Positions 44,473 through 53,105 are shown, numbered from the stretch's first letter. The stretch: 64,000 nucleotides of DNA from Nannocystis punicea (GCF_026965555.1 NZ_CP114040.1:1-64000); one strand, 5' to 3'. Notes: generated by a model not told the origin, from the letters alone. Numbers and translations are program-made.

Positions 44473-45381
44473 GTGTTCGCAGTGATGAAGAACTGGGACC
44501 TGATGATCGGCGTCGATCCTCACATCTGCTGGCCGCCGGGGGCCCCGCTGCCGCTGCCCAACCCGGTCCCCTACGTCACGGTCATGGTCCTCAACGGCCT
44601 CCAGCCGCTGACGCCGATGCTCGCGCCGACCAGCCAGACGTTCTACGGCCTGACTGTCCAGCGCGGCAGCGACATCGGCCCCGGCATCCCGCACATCGGC
44701 CCGCCCAGCATCCTCACTCCGCTCGACGTCCTGTTCAGCTCCTCCGTCTCCTACTTCGGCGCCAGCGCCTACACCCACGAGGGCCAGCCCTGCGCGGCAG
44801 CCCTGCTGGTCGCAGTCGGCCTCAACGCCAACTGTCAGGAGCCGGTGTCGCTGCCGACCGGGCTGGTCCTCTGCGTCACCACGCACTTCACCTGGATGTC
44901 GCCGTTCGACATCATGTTCGGCTTCGCCTGCATGATCTTCGACGCCGCGCTCGAGTTCGCCGGGCAGAACGCCTCGAACTGGGCCAGCGGCTTCGTCACC
45001 CGCAACGTCATGAACCCGATCGCGTCGCGGATCACGGCCAAGATGGCCTCGAGGACAGCCGGTAAGAGCGCCGCAAAGACGGCCGGCAAGACGGCCGGCA
45101 AGACCGCCGCGAAGACGACCGCGACCGCGCAGGCCTGGCAGAAGGCCCGCCCCTCGGGCGCGCCCGGCAAGACGACTCCGACCGCCGGCGGTCATCGTCG
45201 ACCCGCGCCGCCGGCGGGACCGCCGAAGAAGAAGGAGATCCTCCTTGCCATGGTCAAGGACATCTTCTTCGACCTCGGCATGGCGGCGCCGATGTCGCTC
45301 GTCCACATGCTCGGCATGGAGATGCTCGAGCTCACCGGCATCGAGGAGTTCGGCGCCCCGCGCGAGGAGCCGCAGTCATGA
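44473..45381 (+). CDS. PAAR-like tip protein with Lys/Ala-rich region
   Basis: About 302 residues from GTG 44473 (ATG 44485, MKNWDLMIGVDPH, is an alternative). The first ~160 residues have PAAR/DUF4150-like loops: VDPHICWPPGAPLPLPNPVPYV and MVLNGLQPLTPML, later SDIGPGIPHIGPP and SAYTHEGQPCAAALL. A Lys/Ala/Thr-rich low-complexity run (repeats of AGKTA/AKT, about residues 198-225) and a Pro-rich linker follow. The last ~55 residues (KKKEILLAMVKDIFFDLG to MLELTGIEEFG) form a hydrophobic helical tail of unknown role. It may be the tip carrying a small membrane-active effector. Its stop overlaps the next ATG (ATGA). Confidence 0.72.
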   Translation: MFAVMKNWDLMIGVDPHICWPPGAPLPLPNPVPYVTVMVLNGLQPLTPMLAPTSQTFYGLTVQRGSDIGPGIPHIGPPSILTPLDVLFSSSVSYFGASAYTHEGQPCAAALLVAVGLNANCQEPVSLPTGLVLCVTTHFTWMSPFDIMFGFACMIFDAALEFAGQNASNWASGFVTRNVMNPIASRITAKMASRTAGKSAAKTAGKTAGKTAAKTTATAQAWQKARPSGAPGKTTPTAGGHRRPAPPAGPPKKKEILLAMVKDIFFDLGMAAPMSLVHMLGMEMLELTGIEEFGAPREEPQS

Positions 45382-46547
45382 CTCGGGTCCAGACGGCCCC
45401 CTCCGACACCGCGGCTCAGCTGTCCGTCCGCCTGCCCGACGGCGGCTGGGCGCTGGCGATCCTGGCCAAGCGCACCTACGAGTTCGACGACGCCGGCCGC
45501 CACGGCCCCGCCGCCGAGCAGCCCGGCTTCGTCCTCGCGCCGGTGTGGGACCGCGAGCTCCCCGAGCTGCTGGTCGCCGACATCGACACGTACATGTACA
45601 AGCTTCGCACCGACGTCGTCGTTCAGGGCCACGTCTACGGCGACGGCCAGGCCTCGCGCGTCGACGCCGAGGTCGCGGTGGCCGGCCGCGGCGTCCGCCT
45701 GCGCGTGGTCGGCGAGCGTCGCTGCGCGCTCGCGCCGGTCGGCGGGCTGCGCTTCTCGACCGCGACCGCGGTCGAGCGCGTGCCGCTGCGTTACACCCAC
45801 GCCTACGGCGGCCGCGACCGCGTCCACGAGGCCCGCCACGGCAACCCTGCGCGCGAGGACCTGCGCTTCCGCGGCATGACCGACGCCCAGCTCGACGCCG
45901 CCTCGCCCTATCTCTACCCGCGCAACCCTCACGGCCGCGGCTATTTGATCGAGGCCACGCGCGAGGCCGTCGAGTCGCTCGAGCTGCCGCAGATCGAGGA
46001 CCCCGAAGATCTCCTCCGCACCGATCGCCTCGCAGTCGAGGACTTCCGGCGCTGGCACCACATGCCCCTGCCGCGCGGGACGGACTGGATCGACTACGCC
46101 TGGTACCCGCGGATCGCCATGCTCGGCGTCGTGCCCGTCGCCGGCGACTTCGATCGCCCGCCCGCCGAGGTCGCGCGCGGCCTCGTGCCGGCCTCGCTCG
46201 CCGCCGGCGACGGCACCAAGCCGCCGCATCACGCCCTCGAGGTCGGCAGCGGCGCGTCGCTCGGCTTGCAACTCCCCTACCTGCGCGGCGGCGAGGCGAT
46301 CGTCCTCCAGCACATCCACCCGCGCCGCCCTCGCTTCGAGCTGCGCGTCCCGGCCGCGCCCGAGCTGGCGATCGACGCCCGCAAGGGCGGCGCAGTGCAA
46401 GCGGTCGAACCAGTCCTCCACACCCTCCTGATCGAGCCCGACCACCGGCGCATGACCGTGGTGTGGCGCGGCTGCGGCCCGACGCGACGGCGCCACGCCC
46501 CGCACGAATTTGCAAAAATGCCGATGCGCGTGGCCTGGCGTGACTGA
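45378..46547 (+). CDS. second DUF2169-family type VI adaptor
   Basis: A 389-residue protein whose ATG overlaps the stop of the PAAR-like gene. It matches DUF2169: VRLPDGGWALAILAKRTYEF, then LRTDVVVQGHVYGDG, LRYTHAYGGRDRVHEARHGNPARED-type and SPYLYPRNPHGRGYLIEAT. It is longer than the first copy by about 65 residues, mostly in the C-terminal domain (HALEVGSGASLGLQLPYLRG to TVVWRGCGP). It likely serves the PAAR-like protein encoded immediately upstream. No effector gene follows in the operon; the next gene is the L,D-transpeptidase 299 nt away. Confidence 0.82.
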   Translation: MTRVQTAPSDTAAQLSVRLPDGGWALAILAKRTYEFDDAGRHGPAAEQPGFVLAPVWDRELPELLVADIDTYMYKLRTDVVVQGHVYGDGQASRVDAEVAVAGRGVRLRVVGERRCALAPVGGLRFSTATAVERVPLRYTHAYGGRDRVHEARHGNPAREDLRFRGMTDAQLDAASPYLYPRNPHGRGYLIEATREAVESLELPQIEDPEDLLRTDRLAVEDFRRWHHMPLPRGTDWIDYAWYPRIAMLGVVPVAGDFDRPPAEVARGLVPASLAAGDGTKPPHHALEVGSGASLGLQLPYLRGGEAIVLQHIHPRRPRFELRVPAAPELAIDARKGGAVQAVEPVLHTLLIEPDHRRMTVVWRGCGPTRRRHAPHEFAKMPMRVAWRD

Positions 46548-46845
46548 GCGCGAGCGCTCGAGCGACCGCGCCTCGGAGCCCCGTGGCGTGAATCCATGCG
46601 ATGGCCAATGTCACTCGCCGAGCCCGCGGTCGAGGCGCCGTGCGACGACGGACATGTCGGAATGAACATGTCCCGAAAGTCCGCGACGCCCGCGAGCGCC
46701 CGCGAGCCTGTCGGCGCGTGTGGCGCCAGGACCTGCGGGCCTCGTGGCGGACGTCGGCACCTCCTCGTTCGCCGCTGCGGCGGGTCTTGCCCCGGTCGCG
46801 CTCATTTTTTGCCGGCGACGCGGGGACCAGCGGACAATCGTCCTC
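46548..46845. other. intergenic region with ATGTCC/GGACAT palindrome
   Basis: No gene is supported. It contains one member of the palindrome family: GGACATGTC at 46650-46658 and ACATGTCC at 46666-46673. This could terminate the type VI operon or regulate the L,D-transpeptidase gene. Confidence 0.4.
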
Positions 46846-48336
46846 ATGCCGCGCTCGCCGCGAGATGTTCCGGCGCCCCGTCGCTTTGGTTTTCGCGCGC
46901 TGTGCGTCGGCGTGGCGCTGGTCGCCTGTTCGTCGCCGCAGGGCGAGCTGTCGGAGGCCCCGGAGAGCGCGCCGACGGTGAGCGACGAGAGCTCGCCGGC
47001 GTCGGCCGCGGTGGAGCCTGTGGCGAGCGGTGAGGCCGAGGAGGCGGCGCCGACGCGGGCCGAGGAGGCGGCGCAGATCTCGACGCCGCTCGGCCACCGG
47101 GTCGTGAGGTCGGGCGCGATCGTGTACGCCGGGCCGAAACGCCGCGAGCGCCGCGGGCGAACCGAGGCGAAGCGACCGTTCGCGATCTTCAGCGTCGAGC
47201 CCGGACCCGACTGCGAGGGGGAGGGCTGGGCCCGGGTCGAGCAGGGCGGCTTCGTGTGCCTCGAGTTCGCGGCCGCCAGCGACGGGCCGCCGCAGATCCA
47301 GCCGGAGCTCGCGGACGGGCAGATGCTGCCGTTCATCTACGCCAGGCCGAAGATCCTCGATCGCAAGACCGGGGCGATCGCCAAGGTGCCGCGCTATCAG
47401 GACCGCTACGCGCTGGTCCGCGGCGACCCGCCGCTCGACTGGCTGGGGCCCGACCGGCAGTACACCTTCGTCCGCACCAAGACCCGCCGCGCGGGCCTGA
47501 TGCTGATCGACGCCGACGAGCGCGCGACGCCGGCCCGCGACATGAAGATCGCCGCGCCGAGCGTGTTCACCGGCCGCGAGCTGGCCCGCGAGCCGATCGC
47601 CTCCGGGCTGCGACCGGCGTGGGCCGTGGGCCGCCCCGCGGTGCTGCGCGAGCGGCCGGAGGCGGCGGCGCGCCAGGTCGCGGTCGTCGACTACCACGCC
47701 CCGCTGAACATCGACCCCGAGCCGATCGTGGTCGGCGAGGAGTCGTGGTACGCGGTGCCCGACGGCGCCGGCGCGGGCACGAAGGCCTACGTCGTCGCGG
47801 CCGACATGAACTACTGGATCCCCGGCCCCGAGCTGACCGAGGCGAAGCCGGACCAACTGTGGATCGATGTCGAGCTCGGCCAGCAGACGCTCGCGGTCAT
47901 GCGCGGGCAGTCGCCGGAGTTCGTCACCCTGATCTCCAGCGGCGCGGGCGGCACCGGCACCCCGCTGGGGCTGTTCCGGATCTACGAAAAACTCGCCATC
48001 TCGCCGATGCGCAGCGGCCCCAACGCGGAGGACCCGTACTACGTCGACGGCGTCCCGTGGGTGCAGTACTTCCACCGCCGCTACGCCTTGCACGCCTCCT
48101 ACTGGCACGACGACTTCGGCAAGCGCCGCAGCCACGGCTGCATCAACCTGTCGCCGAAGGACGCCGCCCGCGTCTACGCGCTCACGACCCCGAAGGTGCC
48201 CCGCGGCTGGAACTCTCTGCTCGAGCACACCGGCGACCCCGGCACGCTCGTGCGCGTCCGCCGAGGCACCGACGCGGTCACCGACCGCCGCCTGCCCCTC
48301 GGCGTGATCGAGGAGGGCCAGGAAGGCCAGGAGTGA
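46846..48336 (+). CDS. L,D-transpeptidase lipoprotein (YkuD domain)
   Basis: A 496-residue protein from ATG 46846 with a lipoprotein signal (RALCVGVALVACSS). Residues about 25-80 are an acidic linker. A middle region (residues about 90-340) has SH3-like and linker strands, e.g. YAVPDGAGAGTKAYVVAADMNYW. The YkuD catalytic domain is at the end: LWIDVELGQQTLAVMRGQSP, FRIYEKLAISPM, then YALHASYWHDDFGKRRSHGCI with the conserved His and catalytic Cys. The enzyme crosslinks peptidoglycan through meso-DAP or attaches proteins to it in the periplasm. The 3' end of the gene is copied in the tandem units just downstream. Confidence 0.88.
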   Translation: MPRSPRDVPAPRRFGFRALCVGVALVACSSPQGELSEAPESAPTVSDESSPASAAVEPVASGEAEEAAPTRAEEAAQISTPLGHRVVRSGAIVYAGPKRRERRGRTEAKRPFAIFSVEPGPDCEGEGWARVEQGGFVCLEFAAASDGPPQIQPELADGQMLPFIYARPKILDRKTGAIAKVPRYQDRYALVRGDPPLDWLGPDRQYTFVRTKTRRAGLMLIDADERATPARDMKIAAPSVFTGRELAREPIASGLRPAWAVGRPAVLRERPEAAARQVAVVDYHAPLNIDPEPIVVGEESWYAVPDGAGAGTKAYVVAADMNYWIPGPELTEAKPDQLWIDVELGQQTLAVMRGQSPEFVTLISSGAGGTGTPLGLFRIYEKLAISPMRSGPNAEDPYYVDGVPWVQYFHRRYALHASYWHDDFGKRRSHGCINLSPKDAARVYALTTPKVPRGWNSLLEHTGDPGTLVRVRRGTDAVTDRRLPLGVIEEGQEGQE

Positions 48337-48675
48337 TCTTCTAAAAAACACATAAACATGTCCTTGGGGACATGTGTTCTAGCGCGAGACGTCGGGGAAT
48401 CGCGACCCCTGCCTCTCGGCGTGATCGAGCTCGCGCAGGAGTGACATCGGACATGTCCTCGAGGACATTCTGCGGTGGATGAGCGAGCGTGGCCGCGACG
48501 ATCGCCGCTGCCCCCGCGGCGTGCTCGAGCCTTCGCAGGCGTGACGTCGGGCATGTCCTCGAGGACATTCTGCGGTGGATGAGCGAGCGTGGCCGCGACG
48601 ATCGCCGCTGTCGCCGCGGCGTGCTCGAGCCCGCGCGGGACCGACATCGGACATGTATTTAAGAACATGCGAGCA
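48285..48675. repeat. 100-bp tandem units seeded by the 3' end of the preceding gene
   Basis: Two units begin at about 48441 and 48541 and are almost identical over 100 bp; a third partial unit starts at 48641. Each has GGACATGTCCTCGAGGACAT or a variant near its start. The segment CTCGGCGTGATCGAG at about 48412 matches the last codons of the transpeptidase gene (near 48299), and GCGGCGTGCTCGAG recurs at the same place in the later units. The array therefore looks like stepwise amplification of the gene's end plus its hairpin. Palindrome centres lie at about 48365, 48460, 48560 and 48655. Confidence 0.75.
48356..48375. terminator. hairpin after L,D-transpeptidase gene
   Basis: ACATGTCC at 48356-48363 and GGACATGT at 48368-48375 form a perfect 8-bp stem with a TTGG loop, 19 nt after the stop. 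The A-rich run before it and GTTCT after it suit a weak bidirectional terminator. It is the clearest member of the local palindrome family. Confidence 0.55.
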
Positions 48676-48728
48676 TGAGATCGGCACACCTCCGCGGATG
48701 CGCGTCGCTGTCTCCTGCGCCGCCTGTC

Positions 48729-49649
48729 TCACGCGTTCGCGTGCATCTCGGTCGTCATGTACGTCACCGCGAAGTCGACGAAGGCCCGCACTCGCGCCGG
48801 CAGGTGGCGCTGGCCGGGATAGATCACGTGGACCGGCAGCTCGGGCGCGTTCCACTGCGGCAGCACGCGCACCAGGCGGCCCGCGACCAGGTCCTCGCGG
48901 GCGAGCCAGTCCGGCAGCACCACCACGCCGAGCCCGGCCCGCGCCGCCTCGCGCAGGCTCGTCACGCCCTCCGACACCAGCACCGGTGAGATTGCGATCG
49001 TCTGCGCCGCCAGCTTCGGCGCGGTCAACGTCACCGAGGTCGAGCCGCCGAACTGCGCGCCCGCCAGCGCCAGCCACGGCCAGCCGCGCAGGTCCTCCGG
49101 GGTCTGTGCCTTCGCTTGGCGCTGGAGCAGCTGCGGCGAGGCGACCACGTAGCGCACCACCTTGCCTGCCGGCCGCGCGATCACGCTGTCGTCGGTGAGC
49201 TCGCCGACCACCACCCCCGCGTCGTAACCCTCCTGGATCATCGTCGCCGGGCGGTTGGTGTAGCCGAGCTCCGCGGTGACGCCGGGGTGCGCCTGCACGA
49301 ACCGGCTGATCAGCCGCGACACCGTGAATTGACCGAAATCGATGGTGGCGAACAATCGCAGGTGTCCGTGCAGCGCGGCCTGCTCGGCGTGCAATCGCTG
49401 GGCGGCCTCGTCGGCCAGCGCCAGGATCACCCGGGCGTCGGCGAGCAGGCGGTGACCCGCCTCGGTCAGGCACATCCCGTGGGTGTCGCGGCGCAGCAGC
49501 GCCGCGCCGCAGCTGTCCTCGAGCGCGCGCAGGTGACGGCTGAGCGACGGCTGCGGCACCTTCAGCGTGCGCGCCGCGGCGGAGATGCTGCCGCTCTCGA
49601 CGATCTGCACGAAGTCGCGGAGCAGCGTCAGGTCGTCGAAGGGCGTCAT
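48729..49649 (-). CDS. LysR-family transcriptional regulator
   Basis: A 306-residue LysR-type regulator. The winged HTH is at the N-terminus (LLRDFVQIVESGSISAAART then LKVPQPSLSRHLRALEDSCG), followed by a linker helix and the two-lobed effector domain (HLRLFATIDFGQFTVSRLIS; LGVVVLPDWLAREDLVAGRL). It is divergent from the SDR gene at 49722 with a 72-nt gap that holds a LysR-type palindrome. By the usual rule it controls the divergent redox operon in response to a small molecule, likely an aldehyde, quinone or electrophile, but the ligand cannot be predicted. Confidence 0.92.
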   Translation of the reverse strand: MTPFDDLTLLRDFVQIVESGSISAAARTLKVPQPSLSRHLRALEDSCGAALLRRDTHGMCLTEAGHRLLADARVILALADEAAQRLHAEQAALHGHLRLFATIDFGQFTVSRLISRFVQAHPGVTAELGYTNRPATMIQEGYDAGVVVGELTDDSVIARPAGKVVRYVVASPQLLQRQAKAQTPEDLRGWPWLALAGAQFGGSTSVTLTAPKLAAQTIAISPVLVSEGVTSLREAARAGLGVVVLPDWLAREDLVAGRLVRVLPQWNAPELPVHVIYPGQRHLPARVRAFVDFAVTYMTTEMHANA

Positions 49650-49662
49650 TCAGTCTCTGAAT
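49648..49662. promoter_or_regulatory. LysR-type palindrome overlapping regulator start
   Basis: ATTCAG-TCT-CTGAAT is a perfect 6-bp inverted repeat with the T-N11-A form of LysR binding sites. It overlaps the ATG of the lysR gene (49647-49649), so binding there would repress the regulator itself while acting from about 60 nt upstream of the SDR start. Confidence 0.6.
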
Positions 49663-49721
49663 AAGCGATAGCCGCGGCCTCTGGCTACCCGGGGACGGCC
49701 CTCGGCGGCATCTTCCTCGTC

Positions 49722-50486
49722 ATGAACAACGTCGACACCACCACCACCACCACTTCCAGGGTCGCCCTCGTCACCGGCTCCTCCCGCGGGATCGGCGCTG
49801 CCGTCGCCCGGCGGCTCGCCGTCGATGGGTTCGCCGTCGTCGTCAACTATGCCGGGCGGGTCGCCGCCGCCGAGCAGGTCGTCCGCGACATCGAGTCGGC
49901 CGGCGGCCGCGCCATCGCGGTGCAGGCCGATGTCGCCGACCCTGCCGCAGTCGCCGCCCTGTTCGACCGCGCCGAGGCGGCCTTCGGCGGCGTCGACGTC
50001 CTCGTCAACACCGCGGGCGTCCTCCAGCCTGGCCTCGTGCCGATCGCCGACACCGACGACGCGCTGTTCGATCGCCTGATCGCCACCAACTTCAAGGGCA
50101 CCTTCAACACCATGCGCGTCGCGGCCCTGCGGCTGCGGCGCGGCGGGCGGATCGTCAACTTCTCGACCAGCGTCGTCGGCCTCGCGCTGCCCGGCTACGC
50201 CGTCTACGCCGCCACCAAGGCGGCCGTCGAGACGATGTCGAACATCTTCGCCAAGGAGCTGCGCGGCCGCGAGATCACGGTCAACGCGGTCGCCCCCGGG
50301 CCGACCGCCACCGACCTGTTCCTCGACGGCAAGACCCCCGAACAGGTCGCGCAGCTCGCCAGGATGGCGCCGCTCGAGCGCCTCGGCCGCCCCGAAGACA
50401 TCGCCGACGTCGTCGGCTTCCTCGCCGGCCCGCAGGGCGGGTGGGTCAACGGCCAGACCCTCCGCGTCAACGGCGGCATCGTCTGA
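49722..50486 (+). CDS. SDR-family oxidoreductase
   Basis: A 254-residue classical short-chain dehydrogenase. The nucleotide-binding motif is VALVTGSSRGIGAAVARRLA (residues about 10-29), the NAG-type strand reads VLVNTAGVL, the catalytic Ser is in VNFSTSVVG and the Tyr-Lys pair in YAVYAATKAAVE. After the Rossmann strand comes VVNYAGR, an NADP-type beta-2 end. The C-terminus WVNGQTLRVNGGIV is standard. Such enzymes reduce ketones or aldehydes; the substrate is unknown. First gene of the operon controlled by the divergent LysR protein. Its His/Thr-rich N-terminus (DTTTTTTSR) is a linker without function. Confidence 0.9.
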   Translation: MNNVDTTTTTTSRVALVTGSSRGIGAAVARRLAVDGFAVVVNYAGRVAAAEQVVRDIESAGGRAIAVQADVADPAAVAALFDRAEAAFGGVDVLVNTAGVLQPGLVPIADTDDALFDRLIATNFKGTFNTMRVAALRLRRGGRIVNFSTSVVGLALPGYAVYAATKAAVETMSNIFAKELRGREITVNAVAPGPTATDLFLDGKTPEQVAQLARMAPLERLGRPEDIADVVGFLAGPQGGWVNGQTLRVNGGIV

Positions 50487-50544
50487 ACGATCTTGAAGAA
50501 TAATCACGCCGCTCAATCACAGCACCACGAATCGAGGTACTGCC

Positions 50545-51450
50545 ATGAATCCCGCCATCGTCCTCCTCACCGGCGCTTCCAGCGGCATCGGCAAGCTCAG
50601 CGCGCGGACCCTCGCGCTCGCCGGCCACACCGTGTACGCCAGCATGCGCGACCTCGAGGGTCGCAACGCCCCGGCCGTCCGCGAGCTCCGCGAATTTGTC
50701 ACTGCCCATGAGGTCGACCTGCGCCCGCTCGAGCTCGACGTGCAATCGCAGGAGTCCGCCGAGCGGGCGATCGCCGCCATCTACGCCGCGCACGGCCGCC
50801 TCGACGTCCTCGTCCACAACGCCGGCCACCTGCTCGTCGGTCCGGCCGAGGCGTTCTCGCCGGACGAGATGATGCGCGCCTACGACGTCAACGTCCTCGG
50901 CGCGCAGCGGGTCAACCGCGCGGCGTTGCCCCACATGCGCGCGCAGCAGTTCGGCCTGTTGCTGTGGATCGGCAGCACCACCACGCGCGGCGGTCGCCCG
51001 CCGTTCATGAGCCCCTACGCCGCAGCCAAGGCGGCGCTCGACTCGCTCGCAGTCGATTACGCGTTCGAGACGGCGCGCTTCGGCCTCGAGACCACCATCG
51101 TCGTGCCGGGCGCCTTCACCCACGGCACCTCGCACTTCCCCAACGCCGGCAGGCCGAGCGACGCCGCCACCGTCGCCGCCTACGACGCTCGCTATCACGG
51201 GATCCTCGACGCCATCGGCGAGCGGCTGTCGGCGCTCACGCCCCCTGCAGCCGACCCGCAGGCGGTCGCCGACGAGGTCGCGCGCGTCGTCGCCTTGCCC
51301 GCCGGCCAGCGCCCGTTCCGCACGGTCATCGACTTCGTCGGCGACGGCTTCGCCGAGGTCAGCGACGTCGCCGAGCGCGTTCGCGTCGACTTCGCGCGCC
51401 GGATCGGCATCGGCGACCTGCTCACGCCGACGCTCACCCGCCGCGGTTGA
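50545..51450 (+). CDS. SDR-family oxidoreductase
   Basis: A 301-residue short-chain dehydrogenase, longer than its neighbour. Motifs: IVLLTGASSGIGKLSARTLA at the N-terminus, LVHNAGHLL, the catalytic Ser in LLLWIGSTTTRGG, and SPYAAAKAALDSLAVDYAFE with Tyr-xxx-Lys. The C-terminal extension (PQAVADEVARVVALPAGQRP; RVDFARRIGIGDLLTP) fits the extended SDRs that act on steroid- or retinol-like substrates. It starts 58 nt after the first SDR gene and is probably in the same operon. Substrate unknown. Confidence 0.9.
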   Translation: MNPAIVLLTGASSGIGKLSARTLALAGHTVYASMRDLEGRNAPAVRELREFVTAHEVDLRPLELDVQSQESAERAIAAIYAAHGRLDVLVHNAGHLLVGPAEAFSPDEMMRAYDVNVLGAQRVNRAALPHMRAQQFGLLLWIGSTTTRGGRPPFMSPYAAAKAALDSLAVDYAFETARFGLETTIVVPGAFTHGTSHFPNAGRPSDAATVAAYDARYHGILDAIGERLSALTPPAADPQAVADEVARVVALPAGQRPFRTVIDFVGDGFAEVSDVAERVRVDFARRIGIGDLLTPTLTRRG

Positions 51451-51661
51451 GACGTCACATTGGATGATCGGCGCGCCACGATTCGCCGCGCGACGCGACT
51501 ATCACCGGTGTGCGCAGGTAACACGGATGTGCCTCCTTGTGCGCGGTTTTCGATAAAACTATAGATGAACGCCGAGAGCGGCCCGATCGGACGTCATGCC
51601 GCGGATGGTGTGCGCGTCGCGGTCCGGCTGCATCGCTCGAGGCGAACCAGGATCCACAGAC

Positions 51662-52246
51662 ATGACCACGGTTTCGATCATCATCAGCAGCACGCGCGAG
51701 GGTCGGTTCGGCGACAAGCCGGGGCGATGGATTCATGACCACCTGGCGCAGCGTCCGAGCGTGAGCGCGAAGCTCCTCGACCTGCGCGACTTTCCGATGC
51801 CTTTCTTCGACCAGGCGGCGCTGCCGGCGATGCCCGGTCGTCCGGCCTACCCGCACGAGGCGGTGCAGCGCTGGACGGCCGCGATCGGGGCGTCGGACGC
51901 GTTCGTGATCGTCGCCGCCGAGTACAACTACGGGCCGCCGGCCGTGCTCAAGAATGCGCTCGACTGGGTCTACGCGGAGTGGAATCGCAAGCCGGTCGGC
52001 TTTGTCGGCTACGGCGGCGCCGGCGGGGTGCGCAGCGTCCAGCAGCTGCGCGAGGTGGCGATCGAGCTGCAGATGGCGCCGATCCGCAACTCGGTGCACC
52101 TGCCGCGCGAGACCCTGATGGCGCACTTCACCGGCGGCGACGTCCCGGGCGCGCTCACGGCCAGCGACGGCGACGCGCACAAGATGCTGGGCGATCTGCT
52201 GTGGTGGGCGAGCGCCCTCAAGACGGCGCGGGCGGCCGCCGTCTGA
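51662..52246 (+). CDS. NADPH-dependent FMN reductase
   Basis: A 194-residue flavodoxin-fold reductase starting at ATG 51662 (MTTVSIIISSTREGR). The phosphate-binding loop SSTREGRFGDKPGRWI, the DLRDFPMPFFDQ segment, the AEYNYGPPAVLKNALDW motif typical of the azoreductase/chromate-reductase group and GYGGAGGVRSVQQLREV are all present. It transfers electrons from NAD(P)H to quinones, flavins or metals through FMN. A 211-nt gap separates it from the SDR gene; it may have its own promoter but fits the oxidative-stress theme of the cluster. Confidence 0.9.
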   Translation: MTTVSIIISSTREGRFGDKPGRWIHDHLAQRPSVSAKLLDLRDFPMPFFDQAALPAMPGRPAYPHEAVQRWTAAIGASDAFVIVAAEYNYGPPAVLKNALDWVYAEWNRKPVGFVGYGGAGGVRSVQQLREVAIELQMAPIRNSVHLPRETLMAHFTGGDVPGALTASDGDAHKMLGDLLWWASALKTARAAAV

Positions 52247-52290
52247 CCGCCAGCCGGTGACACGTCCGCCGCGAGGACGCCGAGCTGCCC

Positions 52291-52500
52291 TTATTTATTA
52301 AACTCACCGCCCGGCTCGTCCTCGCTGCCCTGCTCCTGTCCGTCAGCGGCGACGTCGCCGCTGCCGTCGACGACCCCGAGTGTCTCGGCGACGCCTGCGG
52401 CCGCTCGAGCGAGCAGCGCGCCGAGCAGGGCTTCCTCGCCGCGCTGTGGGGACGACCTCCTCGCCCTGTTCGCCTGACGCCTCAGCGCGCGGACAGGGCG
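52291..52500 (+). other. possible remnant of a small secreted protein gene
   Basis: On the plus strand, from TTA 52291 the frame reads LFIKLTARLVLAALLLSVSG with DVAAAVDDPECLGDACG next, which looks like a signal peptide and the first residues of a Cys-containing secreted protein. There is no ATG, and the frame runs into the antisense of the isochorismatase gene. It could be the broken 5' end of a gene or start at a CTG (52285). Evidence is by pattern only. Confidence 0.3.
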
Positions 52501-53105
52501 TCGACCAGCTCCTGCGTCGTGACGATCGCGTGGGCGAAGGTCGGGCCGTTGATCTCGTGCGCCGCCCGCATCGCCTCCTCGGAGAACGCCGCGGTCGCGT
52601 CCTTGACCAGGGTCACGTGATAGCCGAGCTCGACCGCGAACCGGCTCGTGCACTCGATGCAGGTGTTGGCGATGAGGCCGATCACGATCACCCTGGCGAT
52701 GTCGTGCTGCTTCAGCAGCATGTCGAGGTCGGTGTTGGCGAAGCCGCTCGAGGCCCAGTGCTCCTTGACGACGATGTCGCCCGGCTGCGGACCGAAGTCC
52801 GGGTGCCACTCGCCGCCCCAGCTGCCCCTGGCGAACACCTGCGTGCGGGCGGCGTTCTTCTGATAGGGGTTCGGGTGCTGCCAGCTCTCGAGGTCGCCCG
52901 GCTCCCAGCGGCGGTGCGGGACGATGAAGACGCGGATCCCCGCGGCGCGGGCCGTCGCGACGACTGCCCGGAGGTTGTCGAGCAGGCCGACCTTCTCGGC
53001 CACCCCCTTGAGGCGCGGCCAGACCTTCCCGCCCTCCGACAGGAAGTCGTTGTACGGATCGACGAACAGGAGCGCGGTTCTTGCGGCGGGGTACGATTCA
53101 GTCAT
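52482..53105 (-). CDS. isochorismatase-family cysteine hydrolase
   Basis: A 207-residue protein from ATG 53105 (MTESYPAARTALLFVD). The catalytic Asp is in LLFVDPYNDF, the Lys in VVKEHWASSGF and the Cys in GLIANTCIECTSRFAVE, giving the Asp-Lys-Cys triad of the isochorismatase/nicotinamidase superfamily. The pattern fits amidohydrolase-type members rather than true isochorismatases (no siderophore genes nearby). It is convergent with the FMN reductase and may belong to the same catabolic or detoxifying cluster. Substrate unknown. Confidence 0.88.
   Translation of the reverse strand: MTESYPAARTALLFVDPYNDFLSEGGKVWPRLKGVAEKVGLLDNLRAVVATARAAGIRVFIVPHRRWEPGDLESWQHPNPYQKNAARTQVFARGSWGGEWHPDFGPQPGDIVVKEHWASSGFANTDLDMLLKQHDIARVIVIGLIANTCIECTSRFAVELGYHVTLVKDATAAFSEEAMRAAHEINGPTFAHAIVTTQELVDALSAR

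Noticed and set aside
45376..48351. 991-residue antisense frame across the DUF2169 and transpeptidase genes
   Set aside because: The opposite strand encodes clear families with catalytic motifs; the antisense product is Arg/Ala-rich with no domain.
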